A stretch of DNA of 7,536 nt from Globobulimina sp. (Eukaryota > Foraminifera > Rotaliida): positions 1-7,536 of the forward strand of contig PIVH01000142.1 of assembly GCA_003354225.1 (NCBI GenBank), in the 5' to 3' direction. The position numbers and the translations under genes are program-made. Below are positions 1 through 6,700 of the stretch, in pieces. Position 1 is the stretch's first letter. Each line of letters begins with the position of its first letter. The notes under the pieces were generated by a model. The model was not told where the DNA came from. It searched no databases and saw only the letters and a program-made list of their open reading frames with translations.

Positions 1-274
1 TGCGACATTGTTATGGCTTTCAGATTCGCGGCATTTGTGACATTTTGTGATTGCGTATCTTCGTGAATAGTAACTGTTGAATGAAAGGTCAGATTTAAAC
101 TTTATCTATTTCAGTTGTAAACAAATGTCAAATGTTTTTTGTGTTTTTGCAGAAACAAAACACTGCAGTCACTGCTGAAGTGCAAGGATCGATTGCGTTG
201 TGTAAAACATTACGACAATCTGTTCACGATTCTCTATCATCAAACAATGATTTAACAATCCAATCCTCAATCAT
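1..274. other. Unresolved region downstream of the STMP1-like gene
   Basis: No gene can be called firmly. On the minus strand it should begin with the 3' UTR of the STMP1-like gene, but no AATAAA is seen. A minus-strand splice-acceptor-like string (CTGACCTTTCATTCAACAG, 92-74) is followed by two frames open to the left edge, so 1-73 could be an exon of the next gene. On the plus strand, TGTTTTTTGTGTTTTTGCAG precedes an open frame starting KQNTAVTAEVQ that runs to 347, but this overlaps exon 3 of the small gene in antisense. AT-rich sequence gives such signals by chance, so all are weak. Confidence 0.3.
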
Positions 275-623
275 TCACTCACTCAAATTTTTATCTTTAA
301 ATTCCTTCAATTTTTTTCCTTCACTTTCCAACATATCCTTTAATTGAGGCGACCATTTGTTATACAATTTATTCACCAAATTATCAACTCTTTAATGTCA
401 AAAAACAAAATACCATTCAAACAAAGACAGCATTGCACGTTTGTAAAATAATAACACTTTACCTTGGCATGAAAGTTCTGTAAATTACGTATTTATTTAT
501 CATTGATAGATTATAAAACATAGTGAAATAATTATTTTTACCAAAGTACCTTGTCTGATCAAGATAAATTCCAGTACCTACACCGGCTGTAAATACGAAA
601 AATGAACGAATAATCCTTGGCAT
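275..623 (-). CDS. Spliced small gene: STMP1-like (DUF4535) single-pass membrane microprotein, 67 aa
   Basis: Three exons are inferred on the minus strand: 623-550, 477-463 and 389-275, with stop TGA at 277-275. Both introns are GT-AG and both junctions are phase 2 (AG|A = Arg25 and Arg30). Exon 1 encodes MPRIIRSFFVFTAGVGTGIY followed by LDQT. Exon 2 adds TFMP. Exon 3 gives 37 residues from VDNLVNKLYNKW, then a Lys/Glu-rich helix ending DKNLSE. The protein has a basic N-terminus, one Gly-rich transmembrane helix (about 7-21), then a charged amphipathic tail. The motif FTxGxxxGxYLxQ followed by Pro and a KL-rich helix matches the short transmembrane mitochondrial protein STMP1, a small inner-membrane protein. 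The spacing from Gln to Pro is one residue longer here. The start has an A-rich context (AAAATG). The assignment is by motif only; the exon structure is inferred from frame, splice consensus and family fit. Confidence 0.72.
390..462 (-). other. Intron 2 of the STMP1-like gene (73 nt)
   Basis: The donor is AAG|GTAAAG, close to the consensus. The acceptor is ATTAAAG preceded by a T-rich tract (TTTTGTTTTTTGAC). The unspliced frame hits TAA at 461-459 immediately after the exon, so removal is required to reach exon 3. The alternative acceptor two bases on would create an immediate TGA, which supports the chosen site. Confidence 0.68.
478..549 (-). other. Intron 1 of the STMP1-like gene (72 nt)
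   Basis: The donor is AAG|GTACTT and the acceptor is ATTTACAG|AAC. The length is a multiple of three and has no in-frame stop. Retention would therefore insert 24 residues rather than break the frame. Splicing is favoured because it brings the Pro of the family motif to its normal place just after LDQ. Confidence 0.65.
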
Positions 624-679
624 TTTAAGATGTGTAAAAAGAATGTTTTGAGTTTTTCTTTGGTTTTTTCGCCAGTCAT
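578..679 (-). other. Out-of-frame upstream ORF overlapping the small gene's start (33 codons)
   Basis: An ATG at 679-677 begins MTGEKTKEKLKTFF and runs 33 codons to TAG at 580-578, overlapping the start of the STMP1-like frame at 623 in a different phase. If the mRNA of the small gene began upstream of 679, this frame would be met first and could reduce translation. No homology is recognised. It may simply lie outside the transcript, in the 3' end of the ligase mRNA. Confidence 0.25.
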
Positions 680-694
680 CTCAAATTTTCGTAG

Positions 695-700
695 TTTATT
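695..700 (-). promoter_or_regulatory. AATAAA polyadenylation signal of the ligase gene
   Basis: The minus strand reads AATAAA here (tttatt on the plus strand), starting about 60 nt past the TAA stop at 763-765. This is the canonical eukaryotic poly(A) signal at a normal distance from a stop. Cleavage would be expected about 10-30 nt further, near 665-685, which leaves only about 40-60 nt before the start codon of the next gene. Confidence 0.6.
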
Positions 701-762
701 TTTCTCAGTGATTATGTTTCAGAAATCTGTGAGTATGGAATCGAAAGAGTGTAAAAGGTATG

Positions 763-3700
763 TTATGATAAATAAAATCCAGTCTGAGCATGGTTCATTG
801 CTTGAAGCAATTTGCTTTTCAGTGTCGTTTTTGTTTTGTACGGAGGCAATCGCAATGTATGTCTGCAGGTTGTCGCATGTGGCAAAGATTCATACTCCGC
901 ATTTTCATACAAAAATTGTTGTTCTACAGTCGCAAATTTAGTAATTGTAAATTGCGGATTTAATTTACTGATTCCACCCAATGGCAATGACAATGATCCA
1001 GTTAAAAATCGAATAAATTGTCGCTTTTGTTTTATATCAAATTCATTACATAACATATCATATAAATTTTTAATAACTGGCGTATTATACGAATATTGTT
1101 CCAGTTTTACATATTTACACAAATATTTTGCTGTCCACTCATTAAAATGTTGTGTGTTTGAACCAATGACTAAAGTTTCAAACTCATAGTCGTAAAATGG
1201 TAATAACAATACATTATTTCCATCATTTCCAACATCCATATTATCATCGTCTCGCATCATACTTTTTAATCCTAACTGAACATAATTATTTGACTCAGAT
1301 ATACCATCATTTAAGAAATAATTGCAAATTCCAATCAAATACTTTTCCAAATTATGAATATCTAACATTTCCTCTGCTTTTTCCTTTGATAAATTGACAT
1401 TAAATGTCGGTGTATTCAGCGTTAAACACAACAAATCAATAAAGGATTCACATTTATTTTTCAATGAAAGTATGCATTGAAATGTGTATTCATCAGAACC
1501 ACCACCATCTGACTCATTATCCTGCTCAATTTCCATTTTATTGCTCACATTGACATCCCTGAAAAAGGCACAATAACAACCCATATGGCGGTAAAGTTGC
1601 AAAATATTAAACAAACGGAATAATATCATCAAATAATGATCATTTGGATATATCTTCAACATATCCAATATGGTCACATCGCGCCGCAAGTTCGCACCAA
1701 GCACCATTTTAAAAAACATTTGATGCAGTTCCAAGTTTATCCGTTTGTTTTCCTTTACTGCCAAAATCATAATTTTGCCCAACACATCCAAATATTTTGA
1801 CGGATTGCTGTCCAACGGACTGTTGCATATAAATGAGAGCATATTTGGTCGATAAAACAATCCGTTATACCCCGTCACATGCGACATATGGTTACGAATC
1901 ACAACTTTGTTATTATCACTAGCATCGCTGCTTTCTTTTTCATTTTTATTTGTATTTTGATGCTGCGCAGATTCAGCATGCTGAGCACAAATAAAATTGA
2001 CCAATGAATCTTTGCTCTTACACTTCGACGCTCGGTCGCCAGTTAAAAATGTTTTGGTCCCCGAAATCCTCATTTTTCTCGATTTCCCACTGCTTAAACT
2101 CACGATATTTTGATAATGACTTAAATCCAAACATTTTATGTCTTTATCCGTAATAATATGTCCATACAAACGGGCAACAAATGCCTTCGTCAACAAAATG
2201 GGTATCATATTAATATCAGATCGATAACAAAAAGGATGGCAATGTTGATTGAAGCAGACAGCCGAAGACAAATAATGAATGGGATACGATCTGCCATCGA
2301 TATCATATACACCGCCATACGAATACATCAATAATTGCCTCGCATTGCAGCTCGGAAATGATATAATTTTGCAACAATCGCATTGCATTAATGGATGAGA
2401 TATGCAATTTATACCCAACGGATAGGACTCATTTAAACGTACTATCGATTTATGCGAAATAATCCAAAAATAAATATCGCATTTATGGCCACAAAACGTA
2501 CACAAATCGTGCTGCTTTGCGTCATTATTAACCTCGGAATGGCAATGATAATCACACTCTGTCTCAGTACAATAAAATAGCTCATTCACACACGACTGTA
2601 TACCAACGTTACCGCGCACATTCTCATTCTTATAGCAAGTCAGTGGTTTATCTCTATGCACCGCACAGCATAACATGCCATTAATTAATGTGCAATCATT
2701 GCATCTGTACACTCCAAACGCGTACAATTTATCATCATCAATGCCCTCATCGTCGGTGATCACAGTATCATTACAATGCTTTGTCGTATTCGTGAGATGC
2801 GTGTCATCGTCAATCCATAATTGCAAATCCTGCCGATCCAAACCATTGGTAGCTAAGGTGAAGAATTCCATCGTTGGGCCGGATCCGACACCGTCATCGC
2901 CATAAAATTGCGCCCTTAATATCGATTCACTGAAATGAGTGCTAAACGGATCATTATCGTAATTAAAATCGACCACTCCTTCGGACAGAATCGGTAAATA
3001 TTGCAACTGCGTTTCATTTGCAATCTTTTTCTTCTTCTTTGCTGATGGTACGGTGATGTCAGCTTTTTTCCTTTTTTTCTTTATTTTTTTAAGACTCAAC
3101 TTTGGCGATTCAGATTCACTGTGGCTCTGACCGTGAGATAGCACGTTATTGTTATTGCTGTTGTTGGTTTGATTGAAGTTTATTGTTCTTCGATGGTTGT
3201 GCCGTGGTCGCGAGATGGCGATACTTGATATTCTCTCGGGATCCGGCAATAAATGCAATGCTAATTCGTCCCGAAAAGTGTCAGCTGGCATTGCCTGCGA
3301 TGTATGATATCGAAATGTCTGAAACTGGTAATACGATAATAAGGGCGAGAAATATTTGGATGCGTAGAATAAGGCGCAAACGTCCGATAATACGCTTTTT
3401 CTATAAATTTTAATGGTTTTATGCGTTTCTTTGGGGATCATACAGTTATCGTTGGTTAGCATGGAATGAATCATTGAGAAAGTATGGGTCGATGAGTTTT
3501 TATGGATTTGCGATGTAATCTGTTTGAAATCGTCATCGTTGTTGGTATTGTTATGGTTATTTGTGTTGAATAATGGAGACATTGAGGGTATGTTTAATAT
3601 ATTTGTCTGTCGCATTCTGTTTGAAGTTTGTAAGTTGAATGTCGACACAGATTGGACGTTGTTGTTTTGCTCCAAATGTACGGAATCCTGTGTGTTGTGA

Positions 3701-6700
3701 TGGCATTTCTTGAGAAATTGTATTAAGTTTTTGAAGGTTCTGGAAGGACCAAAGGAGAATATGTCAAATATATCCTTTCTGATATGATATGGAAATAAAA
3801 ATGGATATTTCAGAGGGATTTCTTTAATCCAATTGTTGGTGGTATTGGACATCACGACCAGTGATTGTTGGATTTGGTTTTTTAATCTTTCAATCAGCTG
3901 TTTGTTATAAAAAATATGCGGTTTTAATAAACATTGTATATCATCTTTGGACGCAAACTTTTCATCGTCTTCGTTGTTGCGGTCGTTATAAACATATTTC
4001 ATTTTCACTCTGTTTATATCGAATTGTTGGTTGAAATTAAACACATTCTCTACATCATAAAAATCATCATAATATAAAGAGGTCCAATGACTGGAAAAGC
4101 CGTGGAAATAGTTCAATAATTTCAGAATTATCAACGTCGGGCCATCCGTTTTCCATTTTGAGTGCTTACAAACTTTTATGCGCTCTGTACGTATGGACGA
4201 ATACCATTTGGCTGCTATTTCAGGGAAATGCTGTTGCCGTAAATCGTCGCAAGTGCTATTTTCATTTAATGCCATCGGCACAGATATTGTCCCCATGCCA
4301 TGCCGATAAAATCGTGTATAATCCGCCACATTATAACCAATTTTCCTTTTTTTTGCTGTCATACGCACACTATTCACTGTATGATCAGCTTCCATTTTAT
4401 CAAACTTTCTCTTCTTCCCTCTTCGCGATCGTTTAATCTTCTTCCTCATCGCCTCATTTATGGGTGAATTTGGCGGCGAATTTAGTAGCAATGAGCTGGT
4501 GGAGGCAACGGTTTGTCTCCTCGAAGAACTGCGCGTTCTGTGCGTATGTAACGGTATTGCTGGCAATAAAGTTGGTGTGCGGTAGGATATGTTGTCTAAA
4601 TATCGAGTTGGATTTATTAGATCTGGCAATTTAATATCCGTATCATTGATATTCGAATTCTTGTTGGAATGGGTTGGTTTTATTCTATTTTGCTGCTTCC
4701 ATCGAAAATATATATTAAAGACATGTCTATCTCGCTTGGAATAGGATGTTCTGTACGAAAATTCATCCTCTTCTTCGCGGTCAATATGCCGGATTTCAGT
4801 GATATCTTCAATACTTTTCGAATTTGTATGGTTTGTATTTGTGTTATTGGCGTAGTCGTTGAACAAATGCGGATAATCAAAGGTTAACAGCACTTGTAAT
4901 ACAGTTAAATGTTTAGGTAATTCAATACCGTTATAAGTCACTACTAATTCCAATCCATTTTGTAATAATTGTGATGCTCGAATAGACGCTATATCTTCAT
5001 CTCCGTCTCCATTCTGGTTGTTTTTATCCAAAAAATGGGCTAAAATATGGTTATTTGAACATTGATGAATTAAAAATGATGACAGATCGATGCAATCTGT
5101 CTGTTTTTTATCTATTTTATTAATGCCGATATCAGTTAATAAATGGAATGGGTTTTTGTATTTATATTTGCGTAAAGCTTCATATTTTGTGATGAATACT
5201 TTTGTAATGTCTGAAATGGTCATAAATAAATGTCCAGTCACACTGAAATTTACTGCGCGGATTGGATTATATGGCGCGGCGTCAACGGCGTCAAATGAGG
5301 GCAGCGAACTGGACGTAGTCGAGCTTGCGCCCCATGAGGACTCCCGTGGTAAGTTTACTTTTTGTTTTTGCCGATCGGGAATGGTCGGAAATGATAAGTT
5401 GTTATAAAAATTATCATCTTGCATTATTTCATCGTCATCGTCAGAGTCAACAGACTCTTTTTTTTCTTTTTCCTGCAAACTTTGCTCATATTTTTGCCGC
5501 AAACTCTCTTCATATTTTTTTCTTAATTTAAGCTGTTGTTCTTGTCTTAGTTTTTGCTTTGTTTCCCATTCAATTAATTGGTGTTTGTAATTGAAGCGCA
5601 ATGATTGAGCAACTACGCAATTATCGATATCATGGAACACGTTGATCATTAAAACTCGTTCTGATAATAATTTTAATTCGTAATAATATTTATCAATTTC
5701 TTGAGATTTGGCGCCAGCTCCAAATGAAAATTGCTTTTTTTTATTATTATTATCATTGTTCATAACAATATCTTCTTCGTCTTCTTCTGTGTCGTTAGGA
5801 TTGTTATTTTGTCGTGTTTTGATAGTGCGAATCGGGAAAATATCCATATTTAAACACTGCAGTAATAAATGTATCAAATATTTCATAGATTGGGAGTTTT
5901 TATTTACATTTATATTATTTATATTCGTATTGAATTTATTTTTATATTTAATAATTTTGTGATACATCGATGGATGACATAAATGAATCTGTAAACAATC
6001 TTCATCCAAATCGAAGAAAAAAACAAATGCAAATAGTCTCTGTCGATCATGCAACAAATCCATTTTTATCTTATTCGAATTCCTACCTTTTTGCTTTTGT
6101 GTATCTGATTTTTTATACCTTTTGATTGACGCAAAATCATTCTCAGTCACTGTCAAATAATACAACAATATATCGATAATACCACTCGATATAAATTGAT
6201 ATTTGGTCAAATACTTCTCATTTAACAGACATTTCATTGCCAATAAAATGCGAAAATGATTATAAATATCTCTGTCTTCAATAATAGACTGAATGTGCAA
6301 TGAATATAACCTCCAATATTTAGCATATTTATCCTGCTTTTTATGTGAGAATAATTTGCTATTTTCCGCGCAGGAAACACTGCCAATGGCTAACTTATGG
6401 CAAATCCGATTGTCTGTGCGAGTCATATCCAATAACATTTCGCCCACTTTCTTCAAATGATCGGCAGTGGTCACCTCTGTCGATAATAATAATTCTTCCA
6501 AATGCAATGTAACGTAATCACAGTATATACCATCAGCCATTACATCAATCTCATCCATATCAAATATTTTAATTTTTTTGTTTTTATGATCAATAGCAAT
6601 GTCATTGTCAGCCTCATCCAGCTCAGATTCAGTATCAATGTCACAGTCACAATCACTGTCATCTTCGTCCATTTCATCCAAATTCAAAATACGACGACAT

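Larger units (their letters stand above)
766..2964 (-). other. HECT catalytic domain, interrupted by a large insertion
   Basis: This spans residues about 1510-2242, roughly 730 residues against about 350 in a usual HECT domain. N-lobe landmarks are DDGVGSGPTMEFFTL (1532-1546), matching the family EVGxGxGPTxEFYTL, and DLQLWI (1555-1560). Landmarks resume after the insertion with GLFYRP (1877-1882) and LDVLGKIMILAV (1901-1912, family FLGKLMAKAI). Then come LNTPTFNVNL (2025-2034), DIHNLEKYL (2044-2052), FYDYEFETLVIG (2099-2110), and RFLTGSLSLPLGG with KLNP (2161-2179). The C-lobe carries LPHATTC with the acceptor Cys2209, followed by LRLPPY (2213-2218). Every conserved block is present and in order, so the fold and activity look preserved. 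Domain limits are approximate. Confidence 0.93.

Noticed and set aside
132-347. Plus-strand 71-codon frame as a stand-alone gene starting MFFVFLQ.
   Set aside because: Its first codons look like the pyrimidine tract of a splice acceptor. Its second half is antisense to exon 3 of the STMP1-like gene. Only a tentative exon reading is kept.
459-623. Unspliced 54-residue version of the small membrane protein, ending at TAA 461-459.
   Set aside because: It lacks the Pro at the family spacing and the KL-rich tail, while the spliced model restores both with consistent phases. Kept only as a possible isoform.
630-1397. Three plus-strand open frames opposite the C-terminal end of the ligase and its 3' flank (630-941, 812-1189, 1197-1397).
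   Set aside because: Most of their length is antisense to conserved HECT motifs, including the catalytic Cys region. Their products have no recognisable domains. They are shadow frames.
4680-4880. A 66-codon minus-strand frame in another phase.
   Set aside because: It lies wholly inside the ligase gene in a different frame, with no homology recognised.
2675-5531. Plus-strand frames of 68-105 codons (2675-2905, 3183-3413, 4158-4436, 4669-4887, 5090-5407, 5325-5531).
   Set aside because: All lie antisense to the ligase reading frame, show no motif or signal, and are explained by the codon use of the opposite strand.
5735-5760. AAT-type triplet runs as microsatellites or mobile-element remnants.
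   Set aside because: They encode in-frame Asn and Lys runs of the ligase, are short and imperfect, and show no terminal repeats or transposase sequence.
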